A DNA stretch of 64,000 bases, taken from positions 35,078,430-35,142,429 of the forward strand of contig JARWKL010000008.1 in assembly GCA_029961685.1 (NCBI GenBank), written 5' to 3'. This stretch comes from Aristolochia californica (taxonomy: Eukaryota; Streptophyta; Magnoliopsida; Piperales; Aristolochiaceae). The position numbers and the translations under genes were made by a program. Below, one piece after another: positions 1-9,516 of the stretch (within the stretch, counting starts at the first letter, position 1; the number at the start of each line of letters is the position of its first letter). The notes beneath the pieces were generated by a model. The model was not told the origin of the DNA, did not search any database, and saw nothing but the letters and a program-made list of their open reading frames with translations.

Positions 1-298
1 AGGATAAGGCCACGAACTGGCCACCTTCCTTATATTCACTTTATTGAAGAAGAGTTCTAGTTCATTGATAGACTTATCTTAGAGAGTTAGAGTTGGAATG
101 TAATAAGGAGATTGACAGGCTAATTGTATAAGGACTCGATCTCTTCCTCTACTATAAATAGAAGTATTGTAATTAGGAATTAATCAAGTTACACATCTCC
201 TTCTTGAGTAAATCTCTCTCTCTTTGCTTGGCTCACATCTCTCTTTTCTTTTTTTTCTTCTCTCTACCCGAGAGTTCTTCTTCCCTTTTCTTCTTTTT
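1..298 (+). repeat. B1 5' LTR, left part
   Basis: This matches the second half of the B1 3' LTR (9730-10040) nearly base for base, including the TATA stretch ACTATAAATA at 151-160 and the pyrimidine-rich R/U5-like run. It breaks at 298, where A1 begins, and resumes at 2907. The first roughly 210 bp of the LTR lie left of the window. Confidence 0.93.
151..160 (+). promoter_or_regulatory. TATA box of B1 5' LTR
   Basis: ACTATAAATA lies in a TATA-poor LTR stretch and is followed by a CT-rich leader. The same motif recurs at the matching place in the 3' LTR near 9909. It is the likely core promoter of the LTR, now separated from its element by the A1 insertion about 140 bp downstream. Confidence 0.6.
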
Positions 299-706
299 TG
301 TTGGAAGATAGAGCCCAAGCCCACACGACCAAGGAAGGCCCACATATCTAAGAGTATTATAAAATGGGCCACATGACCAAAGAAGGCCCAAAATATGGGC
401 TCAAGCCCATAAGAAGTAGGACCCACTATGATTACCACGAGCAGACATCCTTATCACATAAGTTGGAAGATCAAAAAGAACTCACAAAGGCATCTTTATC
501 TTATGGACACGTCCTAGAAGAGTTCTAGTTTAAGTTATGTTTGTCTTTTATTTATATTGAGTTATTTAATCATGTTAAGGCTTATCCTTAAGTGTTAGAC
601 TTTGGGTGTAATTGGACTCTACTACCTTCCTCTATTATAAATAGAGGTTCATGTACTCTGATTATAATAAGTCAGTGAAGTTTCTCTCTTATACATAAAT
701 TCAAAA
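299..706 (+). repeat. A1 5' LTR
   Basis: This 408-bp LTR is similar to 2481-2906, 6620-7060, the reverse complement of 55689-56121 and, at its head, 50616-51047. It carries a TATA stretch at 633-644 (TATTATAAATAG). The terminal CA has decayed to AA. Confidence 0.95.
633..644 (+). promoter_or_regulatory. TATA box of A-family LTR
   Basis: TATTATAAATAG is conserved at the same place in the A1 3' LTR (near 2833) and in the A2 3' LTR (near 6979). It is the probable core promoter of the family. Confidence 0.6.
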
Positions 707-718
707 TGGTATCAGAGC
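707..718 (+). other. A1 primer binding site, tRNA-iMet
   Basis: TGGTATCAGAGC starts directly after the 5' LTR and is complementary to the 3' end of plant initiator tRNA-Met. It primes minus-strand DNA synthesis. Confidence 0.95.
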
Positions 719-2074
719 AGGTTCTATGAGTTGATGTGGTCAACCCACAGAGGTAATGAGATCCTTTTCTCTAAACCCTAAACCCTATATCTAGGTTCAT
801 AGTTATATTTTTTCAGTCCCTACACCTGTAGTTTGATTTGAATTTTTCACTTCTATACTGAGATTTTCATATTGAAAAATATATATTGGTGGAAATATAT
901 TTGAGTCTAATTTCCAAGGAAAAATGATTTGTTCCAAATGAAGTTATCTATACAGAGATATCAATATTTGAATGAACGAAGGTCATATTGCAAAAAGGTG
1001 CGAGCAGCAGTAGAAAGTTTCAGATTCTGAGGTATTTTATGGTAGGAAGAATGAGACTTTATATGGAGAAATATATATCAAAATAACTATTTGTAAGTCT
1101 ATTCTTGTAAATATTTAACCAATTTTTTAACTGAGTTATCTACAAAGATAAATCGATATTGGAAGCAGAAAAGGTCAAATTAAAAAGAGGTTCGAGCAGC
1201 AGCAGAAAGCTTCAACTTCCAAGGTATTTTATGCTATCAAGAAACAAACTTTATATGAAGAATTATATATCAAAAGAAAGATATGTAAGTATATTTTCTT
1301 AACTATTCAACCATTTCTTAGTATGATTTTTTTATAAGTAGATATTGATCTTGGAAGATCCTATGGTCATTCTAGAAAAAAAGGAGAAACAATTCTTAGT
1401 TCATCCAGATGACAGAGACCGAAATATATCAGATTATTTATCTTCTGGTAATTATATTTTATGAAGTAAATTTATACTTTGATGAAATTTATTTAAGTTT
1501 AGTTTCATACGAAGAAAATTTTATGTCAATCTTATTTATATTTAAAGATATATTTGGATTGGAAGAATCAAAGGTCATATTGGTATTCTGTCGTATGGAA
1601 AATCCGAATTTATGCCCTTTGTTTTGCGTCCTTGTTTGAGTTGCTATATCAGGAAAATATCTCACTTCTCCCTAGTTTAAAGGCTTATTACTACATCTAT
1701 ATTATTTGGGCTTATTGTTACATCATTCATATTTGGTTCAAACTGGGATCACTACCATTACCTCCCAGAAGTAGAAGAAGTACAAGGAAGAGGTATTTTA
1801 TTCCATATGGTATGGATAAGTTTTATGTGACCAAAATATTCAATAAAGGGGGAGCACAAAAGATAAAGCTTATGCATCTAAGAAAAAATATTTATATCGG
1901 ATTATGATTATTTCATGGGTCATTCTACAAGGTTTATTATTTTGGTTTGTGTTATACTTGTTGGAAGATGGTCATGTTACATTACAATTGCTGCTATTAT
2001 GTCTCTTTAGATGAGACATTATTATTGAAGAAGAGGTGGCCTTTGGTATCTTTCCTCATACCATTATTTATTTG
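719..2074 (+). other. A1 interior without a recognisable protein
   Basis: This AT-rich stretch has only short ORFs (1409-1639, 1554-1907, 1947-2159), none with a domain I recognise. A motif of the type GGAAGAAYCAAAGGTCATATTG recurs about every 192-208 bp (near 981, 1173, 1365 and 1573), so the leader seems to be built of diverged roughly 200-bp modules. A2 carries the same sequence from 5100 on. I see no gag, protease, RT or integrase. Confidence 0.7.
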
Positions 2075-2300
2075 TCCCCGTAAAAATATCAAGTGTCAAT
2101 GGTTGGGATTCCATGACGGAGGAACTTATTACCCCATCAAAAATATCAAGTGTCAATGATTGGGATTCCATGACAGAGGAACTTAATACCCCGTCAAAAA
2201 TATCAAGTGTCAATGGCTGGGATTCCATGACGGAGGAACTTAATACCCCGTCAAAAATATCAAATGTCAACGATTGGGACACCATGACAGAGGAACTTAT
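2075..2300 (+). repeat. 57-bp tandem repeat in A1, about four copies
   Basis: The anchor GACGGAGGAACTTA or its variant occurs at 2115, 2172, 2229 and 2286, an exact 57-bp period. Each unit runs roughly from CCCCGTCAAAAATATC to the next. Because 57 is a multiple of three, the repeat stays open on both strands. On the plus strand it encodes a 19-residue unit containing MTEELNTPSKISSVN. Confidence 0.92.
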
Positions 2301-2363
2301 TATTACATCTATGTTATAACCCCTTGAATTGGCCAGCTGGGTCTCATGGAAAAGAGCACCAAC

Positions 2364-2379
2364 ATGAGGGGGAGTGTTG
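2364..2379 (+). other. Upstream PPT-like and LTR-start-like motif in A1
   Basis: TGAGGGGGAG followed by TGTTGG copies the real polypurine tract/LTR junction that lies 106 bp downstream at 2468-2486. A2 has the same arrangement at 6494-6509, 116 bp before its LTR. Confidence 0.6.
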
Positions 2380-2467
2380 GAAGATTGGATGACTGCCAGT
2401 TTATCAAAAAAAGATTTTATACATCATTTGCAGCAAGTTGGAAGTTCTTGATGTTCTCTCACCCCCA

Positions 2468-2480
2468 ACTTGAGGGGGAG
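2468..2480 (+). other. A1 polypurine tract
   Basis: ACTTGAGGGGGAG lies immediately before the 3' LTR. This is the plus-strand primer site. Confidence 0.9.
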
Positions 2481-2906
2481 TGATGGAAGATAGGGCCCAA
2501 ACCCACACGACCAAGGAAGATCCATATATCTAAGAGTATTATAAGATGGGTCACATGACCAAAGAAGACCCATAAGATGGGTCCAAGCCCATAATAAGTA
2601 GGACCCACTATGATTACCATGAGCTGGCATCCTTATAACATAAGTTGGAAGGTCAAGAAGAAATCACAAAGGCATCTTTATCTTATGGTCACATCCTAGA
2701 AGTTTGAAATATGTTAGTCTTTTATTTATATTGAGTTATTTAATCATGCTAAGGCTTATCCTTAAGTGTTAGAGTTTGGGTGTAATTGGGACAAAGCTAG
2801 TTTTATTGTAATTGGACTCTACTACCTCCTCTATTATAAATAGAGGTTCATGTACTCTTATTATAATAAGTCAATGAAGTTTTTTCTCTTTTCCATAAAT
2901 TCAACA
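2481..2906 (+). repeat. A1 3' LTR
   Basis: This 426-bp partner of 299-706 starts TGATGGAAG and ends TTCAACA, directly followed by the TTTTT target duplication. It is longer than the 5' copy by small indels. Confidence 0.95.
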
Positions 2907-2963
2907 TTTTTCTTTCTCCTTTCTCTTGCTTAGAATATTAGAAAATAGATCCTAAATTCAACA
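2907..2963 (+). repeat. B1 5' LTR, right end
   Basis: This completes the LTR broken at 298. It matches 10049-10106 and ends CCTAAATTCAACA. Confidence 0.93.
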
Positions 2964-2975
2964 TGGTATCAGAGC
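2964..2975 (+). other. B1 primer binding site, tRNA-iMet
   Basis: TGGTATCAGAGC directly abuts the LTR end. Confidence 0.95.
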
Positions 2976-3477
2976 ATTAAATTTAGGATCTCTAATCAAA
3001 TGGAATGCTCTAAAGAAGTGATGATCAACACCACTCAAAGAAGGCTCTTTTATGAAGAAAGATCAAAAACCGTGAGATAAGTGCTTAATTTTTTTTCCTT
3101 CATGTTACTGGTTTCTGAATTTAGAAGATGATTTAAAGATGAGTATGTGATTACTTTCCATCATATTATATTGTGGATATGCATGTCTCTCCATCTAGAA
3201 GAAGTTATCAAAACAGTTTTGTCGGTTTGGAAATTCTGCTAACCGAGACCAGTCCATGATCAGATTGTTGGAATTTGTTTTCATGGGAAAAAGAGTCCCC
3301 TAATATAGAAGATTGTTATTGAGTCTCTGATGAGTGGTATTAGAGAAAAAAAATCAGAATAATAATTTAGCATCAATGCTAAAAGTTCCCCATACATCAA
3401 GTTGTTTGAAGAATACTACTTGGTGTTATTGTTAGATTTTTTTTCTTGAAGAAGGGCCTATCAAGGCCGAAGAGAAT

Positions 3478-4455
3478 ATGAATATCAAAAGTGATATACT
3501 GAGAATTACCACTATACCCTTACATGGGGTATCAAATTTTATGAGTTGATCCACATCGGTTCAGAAGTTTCTTATAACAAAAGACCTACTTGGTCACCTC
3601 ACCACCCAAGGACCACGTATTGATGAAGATGGTATTTTTTATAAAAAATGGTTGAAAATGATACTTTAGTGGTTACTCGGCTAATCAACAACATGGAAGA
3701 ACATGTCTCCAACAATCTCATTCATCTTGACACTTCTAACCAAATTTGGGAGACATGTGCTAAACTGTACTCTGGCCTGGATACTCTACATAGACCATAT
3801 GATATTCTCCAAAGGTTGTTGAATACTAAAGAAGGAGAAAATATCCATGAGTACTTTACCCGCTTTAGAGGTTTTCTTCAAGAGTGGAAGTCAGCTCAGC
3901 TTTCAACCACATATATTTATATCCTAGACAAGCAGAAGGAAGCCTTAATTACTGCTATTTGCCTTGCAAATATTAAACCCATCTTGAGATTGCCAAGAGT
4001 CAACTTCTGAGTGCTTCTGTTGTCCCCAAGTTTGATGATGTCTGAGCAACACTACTCCATATTCCAGACACTTCTTCCTCCACTACTGAAGTATCATCCG
4101 CTATGTATTCCGATCATAGAGGAACATCATCTAACCGCAGTCGTGGCCAAGGTAGAGGTTATAGAGGAGGTTGAGGAAGAGGTGGAAGGACTAGTGATGG
4201 CAGAGCAGATGGGAAAGAATATACTCATTGTAAGAAATTTGGCCACACTATAGATCAATGATATTACAAGGATTACAAGGCATACAGTTACTGTGGATAA
4301 TATGGTCATTATAAAGAAATATGTTATAAAGCCAATGGATAGATAGAATTGACAAAGGCTAATCAAGCCTTTGTAAGTGATACAAAAGAAGACCAGCCCT
4401 CAAAATCGGCAGCACAAAATTTTTTTACTGAAGAAGAGTGTTAGCTATTTCAGAA
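3478..4455 (+). pseudogene. B1 gag (UBN2-type), broken
   Basis: The reading is open from 3648 to 4010 for the UBN2/retrotran_gag core: NNMEEHVSNNLIHLD, then an IWETCAKLYSG-like helix and EYFTRFRGFLQEW. Gag forms the virus-like particle that packages the RNA. The start is probably the ATG near 3478, which is followed by an early stop. After 4010 the frame shifts. A basic RG-rich stretch and two degenerate CCHC zinc knuckles follow at about 4225-4340 (CKKFGH, then YCG with a stop in place of the second half). Homologous gag lies in B2 (23671-24244, 30248-30780) and N. Confidence 0.85.
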
Positions 4456-5041
4456 AATGAAGACAATGCTGGATTCTTCTCCAAGTCTTTCACACAAGTT
4501 TGTTACCATAGCTGACGGATCTCAAACCAAAGTCCAAGGGAAAGGATCCACTTCTATCACACCATCACTTCTGCTCGCTGATATTCTTTTCGTTCCTACT
4601 TTCCCTTTGAATCTATTATCTATTAGTCAGGTGACAAAATATTTTAATTGCTTTGTTACCTTCTCACCCACTTCATGTGTATTTTAGGATCTTATAACGA
4701 AGCAAGTGATTGGTGGAGGCCATGAACAAGGGGGGCTTTACTACCTGGACGTGGCAAAAATGAATATGATTTTTACTACTAAAAAATGAGACAAGGATAT
4801 GTCACAATCAGTTGGGACATCCGTCTACACAGTCTCTTCATTATATGTTTCCTTCTCTTAAAGTAAGGTCAGAATTTCATTTTGAGGTTTGTCAATTGAG
4901 TAAATATTAAAGGAGTACATACTCTCCTCGTCCAGAAGTCAAAAGTGTTACTCCATTTTCTTTAATTCATACTGATGTTTGGAGGCCCTTGAGTGTCTCC
5001 AACATTTCTCAAGCAAAATATGTTATTACATTTATTGATGA
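4456..5041 (+). pseudogene. B1 protease remnant, GAG-pre-integrase and integrase N part
   Basis: Gag sequence (KMKTML) runs straight into the segment after the protease active site (LSHKFVTIADGSQTK). The IIDSGA-type catalytic motif, present at this place in B2, has been deleted. The pre-integrase signature VIGGGHEQGGLYYLD follows at about 4709-4753, then a decayed HHCC region. The start of the integrase core (SLIHTDVW, first catalytic Asp, about 4960) runs to ITFIDD, where A2 interrupts it at 5041. Several stops are present. The product would have processed the polyprotein and inserted the cDNA. Confidence 0.85.
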
Positions 5042-5100
5042 TGTTGGGAGATAAGATCAAGCCCAAACGACCAAGGAAGGTATACATATATAAGATTATT
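5042..5100 (+). repeat. A2 5' LTR, truncated
   Basis: It begins TGTTGGGAGATAAGATC, matching the start of the 3' LTR at 6620, and breaks off after about 55-60 bp. Confidence 0.88.
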
Positions 5101-5924
5101 ATCAAGAAAGAGACTTTATATGGAGAATTATATATCAAACGAAAGATAAGTAAGTCTATTTTCTTATCTATTCAACCAATTCTTGGTATGATTTTTTTAT
5201 AAGGAGATATTGATCTTGGAAGAGTCAATGGTCGTTCTGAAAAAAAATGAGAAATAGAACTTAGTTCAGTCAGATGACAGAGACCGAAAATTATCAAATT
5301 CTTTATCTTATGATAATTATATTTAATGAAGTTAAATCATACTTTTATGAAAGTTATTTAAGTCTAGTTTCAGAAGGAAACAATTTCATATCAATCTGAT
5401 CTATATTGAAAGATATATTTGAATTGGAAGCATCAATGGTCATGCTGGTATCCTATTGTATTGAAAAATCCGAATTTATGCAGATTGTTTTGCGTCACTG
5501 TTTGAGTTGATATATCAGGAAAATATCTCACTTCTCCCTGGTTTGAGGGCTTATTTAAAAATCTCTATTATTTAGGATTATTGTTACTTCTATGATATTT
5601 GGTTCAAGCTGGGATCACTGCCATTACCTCCCAGCTTGAGGGGGAGAAGTAGAACAAGAACAAGAAAGAGGTATTTTATTCCTTATGTGTTGGATAAGTT
5701 TATGTGACCAAAATATTCAAGAAATGGGGAGCACAAAAGATGAAGTTTGTGCATCAAAGAAGAAATTTTTATATCGGATTATTTCATGGGTTCTTTGACA
5801 AAATTTACTATTTGGTTCATGTTATATGTGTTGGAAGATGGTCGTGTTATATTCAGCTACAGCTATTATGTCTCTTTGGGGACATTATTATTGAATAAGA
5901 GGTGGCCTCATGTCATCATTTATT
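5101..5924 (+). other. A2 interior without a recognisable protein
   Basis: This is colinear with A1 about 1240-2070, including the GGTCATGCTGG-type module repeats near 5230 and 5439. Short ORFs (5704-5898, 5747-6175) have no recognised domain. A copia-like PPT motif CCCAGCTTGAGGGGGAG lies inside at about 5631-5647, though no LTR follows it. Confidence 0.65.
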
Positions 5925-6215
5925 TTACCCCGTCAAAAAGATCAAAATTGTTTGTGGTTGGGAGTCCACGACGAAGGAACTTCATCCCAGTCAAAATGAT
6001 GAAAATTATTTGTGGTTGGGAGTCTACGACGGAGGAACTTCATCCCGTCAAAAAGATGAAAATTATTTATGGTTGGAAGTCCATGACGGAGGAACTTCAT
6101 CCCTGTCAAAAAGATGATAATTATTTGTGGTTGGGAGTCCACGATGGAGGAACTTCATCCCCGTCAAAAAGATGAAAATTATTTGTGGTTGGAAGTCCTT
6201 GAAGGAGAAACTTAT
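5925..6215 (+). repeat. 57-58-bp tandem repeat in A2, about five copies
   Basis: GACGGAGGAACTTCAT-type anchors occur at 5970, 6028, 6085, 6143 and 6201. The units are related to the A1 repeat but diverged (AAAAGATGAAAATTATTTGTGG in place of AAAATATCAAGTGTCAATGG), and copy number differs. The array expanded or was homogenised separately in the two copies. Confidence 0.9.
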
Positions 6216-6237
6216 GATTACATCTACGTTATCCCTT

Positions 6238-6265
<28 letters not shown>
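6238..6265 (+). repeat. Poly-C tract, 28 bases
   Basis: An uninterrupted run of C in A2, where A1 has only CCCC (near 2320). Confidence 0.95.
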
Positions 6266-6268
<3 letters not shown>

Positions 6269-6605
6269 CTTGTAATGGCTTTTATGTCTCCTACCACTTG
6301 AGCATCGTTGTCCTATGGAGGGACACTATGGTGGACACTTCAAAGCAATGCCGATAGACACACTACCGATAGCAGTGGAGTGTGCCCTACATCCAGCATT
6401 AAGACTGGAGTATGAAGCAATGGTTTACCGGCTAGGAGTGATTTTTACTCTCACTTATAATGTCACAGGGTCTCATGGAAGGATGTAACAGCGTGAGGGG
6501 GAATGTTGGAAGATGAAGGCATATTGGAAGATGTGTCATTTTATACAAAAATATTTTATACATCATTTGCAACAAGTTGGAACTTCATGTTGTTCTCTCA
6601 CCCCC

Positions 6606-6619
6606 AGCTTGAGGGGGAG
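6606..6619 (+). other. A2 polypurine tract
   Basis: AGCTTGAGGGGGAG lies immediately upstream of the 3' LTR. Confidence 0.9.
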
Positions 6620-7060
6620 TGTTGGAAGATAAGATCAAGCCCAAACAACCAAGGAAGGCCCACATATGTAAGATTATTATAAGATGGGTCACATGACAAA
6701 GGAAGGCCCACAAGATGGGCCCAAGCCCATAAGAAGTAGGACCCACAATGATTACCAAGAGTTGGCATCCTTATCACATCAGTTGGAAGATCAAGAAGGA
6801 CTCCCAAAAGTATCTTTATCTTAGGGTCACGACCAAAAAGAGTTTTAGTTTAAGTTATATTTTTCTTTTATGAATATTGAGTTACCTAATTATGTTAAGA
6901 CTTACCTTAAGTGTTAGAGTTTGGGTATAATTGGGACAAGGGTAGTTTTATTGTAATTGGACTCTACAACCTTCCTCTATTATAAATAGAGGTTCATGTA
7001 CTCTTATTACAACTAGTTATTGATGTCAATGAAATATTTCACTTTTCCATAAATTCAACA
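6620..7060 (+). repeat. A2 3' LTR
   Basis: This 441-bp LTR, TGTTGGAAG to TTCAACA, is followed by the GATGA duplication. A TATA stretch lies near 6979. Confidence 0.95.
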
Positions 7061-8033
7061 GATGATTTCACTCACACAACTTGGTTGTTTATATTTAAGG
7101 AGCGTTCTGAGATACCATTTATTTTTAAGTCATTTCATGCTATGGTACTCACACAGTTTGGTCAGAAAATAAAAATTCTCTGGTCTGATAATGCCAAAGA
7201 ATATGTTTCCAAAGACCTTGACTCTTTTTGTCAAGAAAATGGCATTATCCATCAAACATCATGTGTCTACACTCCTCGAAAAAATGGTGTAGCCGAATGA
7301 AAAAAATCGTCATATTCTTGAAGTAGCTCAAGGTTTATTATATGCCATGAAAGTTCCATATTTTTATTGGCCTCATGCAGTCCTTATGGCTTGCTTTCTT
7401 ATAAATCGTCTACCATCTTCCATTCTTGGTAATAAATCTCCTTATTCTAGATTATTACCAAATGATGATCTGTTTTCAATACCTTTGAAATTCTTCGGAT
7501 GTCAGTGCTTTGTTCATAATTTATATCCTAGACACAACAAACTTGATCCTAAATCTATCAAGTGTATCTTCTTGGGATACTCGCTCACACAAAAGGGTTA
7601 TGTTTGTTATAGTCCCACTCTTCAACGTTTATTTGTGTCGAAGGATGTAACATATTTTGAAGACTCATTTTATTCTGATAGTGCTCCTCCTTGTCTATCC
7701 TCAATACCAAGTTCCCCTCGACAGGTTGTGCCCCATGATACAAAGATTATTCAACACCCACAGCTAGTGGCCGACACCACAACTACCGAGTTAACAAATC
7801 CAATAGAGGTATGTCCTTCATCCCCAATTATTTTTGGCCCTCAATATGATACTTGTCCTATTACTATAAGGAAAGAACCTAGATCATGCACTAGAAATTC
7901 TACTTCTCATCCCATTTCAAATTTTGTGTTTCATCATCTCCTCTCACCACCTTTATGTTGTCAGCTTATTTCTTCTATTTCCTCCATATCTGTTCCACAG
8001 TCCTATCAGGAGGCTCTACAACATCCACGGTAG
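7061..8033 (+). pseudogene. B1 integrase, main part and C-terminal linker
   Basis: The core continues DDFTHTTWLFIFKE, then WSDNAKEY (second catalytic Asp) and TPRKNGVAE at about 7300 (third catalytic residue, Glu), where a stop and frameshift occur. The frame from 7347 holds the copia-specific FYWPHAVLMACFLINRLPS and GYVCYSP segments and a Ser/Pro/Thr-rich linker to 8033. The enzyme would have catalysed strand transfer of the cDNA. It is non-functional as it stands. Confidence 0.9.
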
Positions 8034-9440
8034 AAGGCAACAATGGATGAAGAAATGAAATCATTTAATGACAATTAGACATGGTCACTGGTTCCTGTTC
8101 CAAAAAATAAAAAACTCATTGGTTGCAAGTGGTTTTATACTGTCAAACATAATCCAGATGGTTCAATTGCACAATTGATGGCTCGAGTAGTTGCCAAAGG
8201 TTATGCTCAGTGTTATGGAATTGATTATGAAGAAATCTTCTCTATAGTGGAAAAAATGAACTCGGTACGTATATTATTATCTCTAGCGGCCAATTCATCA
8301 TGGCCGATATATCAACTTTGAAAAATGCATTTATGAATGGGAATATTAAAGAAGAAATTTATATGCAACAACCACCTGGGTATGTGGTTGAGGGGGAGTC
8401 AGTTTGCCTCCTCAAAAAATCTTTGTATAGTCTAAAGCATTCCCCTCGGGCATGGTTTGAGAAATTTAGTCAAGCCCTCATACGGGCCGGCTTTTACAGA
8501 TGCTCTGGAGATCACTCAGTATTTTTTGAAAACACACCGAGAGGTAAGGTAATTCTAGTTGTATATGTTGATGATATCATTTTAGCTGGTAGTGATTCTA
8601 AAGGCATTCAAAAAACAAAGGAAAAATATCTGCTGAATTCAAGATGAAGGATTTTGGACTACTCAAATATTTTTTGGGTATTGAAGTATTATAATCCATA
8701 CATGGGATTGTGCTATCCCAAAGGAAGTATGCCCTTGATCTACTAGAGGAGACAGGAATGATGGGATACAAACCAGCAGACACTCATATGGACTCAAATA
8801 CAAAATTATGTGGAGGCACTAGAGAAGATGTTGATATTAGAAAATATCAAAGACTAGTGGGAAGCCTTATTTATCTATGTGTAACAAGGCTGGATATATC
8901 ATATGCAGTAAGTGTGGTAAGTCAATACATGCACAAGCCACAACTTAGTCATTGGCAAGCATTTGAAAGGATACTACGGTATCTGAAAGAAGCTCCAGGT
9001 AGAGAGCTTCCCTATAAAAACTATGGTCACTTCAACATCGAAGGATTCTCAAATGCAAACTGGGCCGGATCCCCGGATGACAAAAAATCTACTTCAGAAT
9101 TTGTACGATGGTTGGAGGGAATTTGGTTACATGGAAAAGCAAGAAGTAAAATGTAGTAGCACAGTCTAGTGCAGAAGCAGAATACAAAGCCATGGCAGAC
9201 ACTATTAGTGAATTCCTATGGATAAGATCTATTCTCACTGAATTGGGATTCTACAAAGAAGCTCTAATAGATCTATATTGTGATAATCAAGCAGCAATAC
9301 ACATTACATCAAATCCACTCTTCCATGAAAGAACAAAGCATATTGAAGTGGACTGCCATTTTATACGAGAAAATTTCCTAGCTGGTTTTTTTTATCTCTA
9401 AGGCATATATCAATTTGTAAATATTCTCACCATGCCGGTC
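8034..9440 (+). pseudogene. B1 reverse transcriptase and RNase H, broken
   Basis: RT starts at about 8044 (MDEEMKSFNDN, stop, TWSL) with the KWFYTVKHNPDGS and AANSSWPIYQL motifs. It shifts frame near 8310 and continues with MNGNIKEEIYMQQPPGY, SLYSLKHSPRAWF and the intact catalytic YVDDIILAG (about 8563-8589). After a further shift comes SQRKYALDLLEETGMM. RNase H follows with ISYAVSVVSQYMHKP, NWAGSPDDKKSTS and LYCDNQAAIHI to about 9400. Three frames are used. RT copies element RNA to DNA and RNase H removes the RNA strand. Confidence 0.92.
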
Positions 9441-9502
9441 ACTCACAAGATTATGTCTACCATCTGCAGCAAGCTGGGCATTTATGATGTTTTCTCACCC
9501 CT

Positions 9503-9516
9503 AGCTTGAGGGGGAG
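9503..9516 (+). other. B1 polypurine tract
   Basis: AGCTTGAGGGGGAG lies immediately before the 3' LTR. Confidence 0.88.

Larger units (their letters stand above)
299..2906 (+). mobile_element. A1: non-autonomous copia-derived LTR element
   Basis: It is bounded by LTRs 299-706 and 2481-2906, which start TGTTGGAAG/TGATGGAAG and end TTCAAAA/TTCAACA. Target duplications TTTTT lie at 294-298 and 2907-2911. The intact B LTR has a single TTTTT at this point (near 10049), confirming the insertion. The interior has an iMet primer site and a polypurine tract but no polyprotein. The last 60 bp before the tract (from about 2422) resemble the end of a copia RNase H/3' untranslated region as in B1 (9460-9516). 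It is therefore a large retrotransposon derivative that must be moved by enzymes made elsewhere. Confidence 0.95.
5042..7060 (+). mobile_element. A2: non-autonomous element inserted in B1 integrase
   Basis: This second copy of the A family is flanked by GATGA at 5037-5041 and 7061-7065. The integrase reading ITFIDD continues after it as DDFTHTTW. The 5' LTR survives only as its first 55-60 bp (5042 to about 5100) and then joins interior sequence equivalent to A1 position about 1230, so most of the LTR, the primer site and part of the leader are lost. Since the target duplication is intact, the deletion came after insertion. The 3' LTR is 6620-7060. Confidence 0.95.

Noticed and set aside
707..718. 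A tRNA gene at the iMet-like sequences
   Set aside because: Only 12 bases complementary to a tRNA 3' end next to an LTR; no cloverleaf nearby. The same applies to the other primer sites.
2064..2319. CRISPR-like array or repeat-protein gene
   Set aside because: The 57-bp units are head-to-tail without spacers, and the short frames are a by-product of a period divisible by three. The context is a plant retroelement.
5925..6215. Coding repeats on both strands (plus 5747-6175, minus 5942-6142)
   Set aside because: Same minisatellite effect. No start context or domain, and the frame breaks with the 58-bp units.
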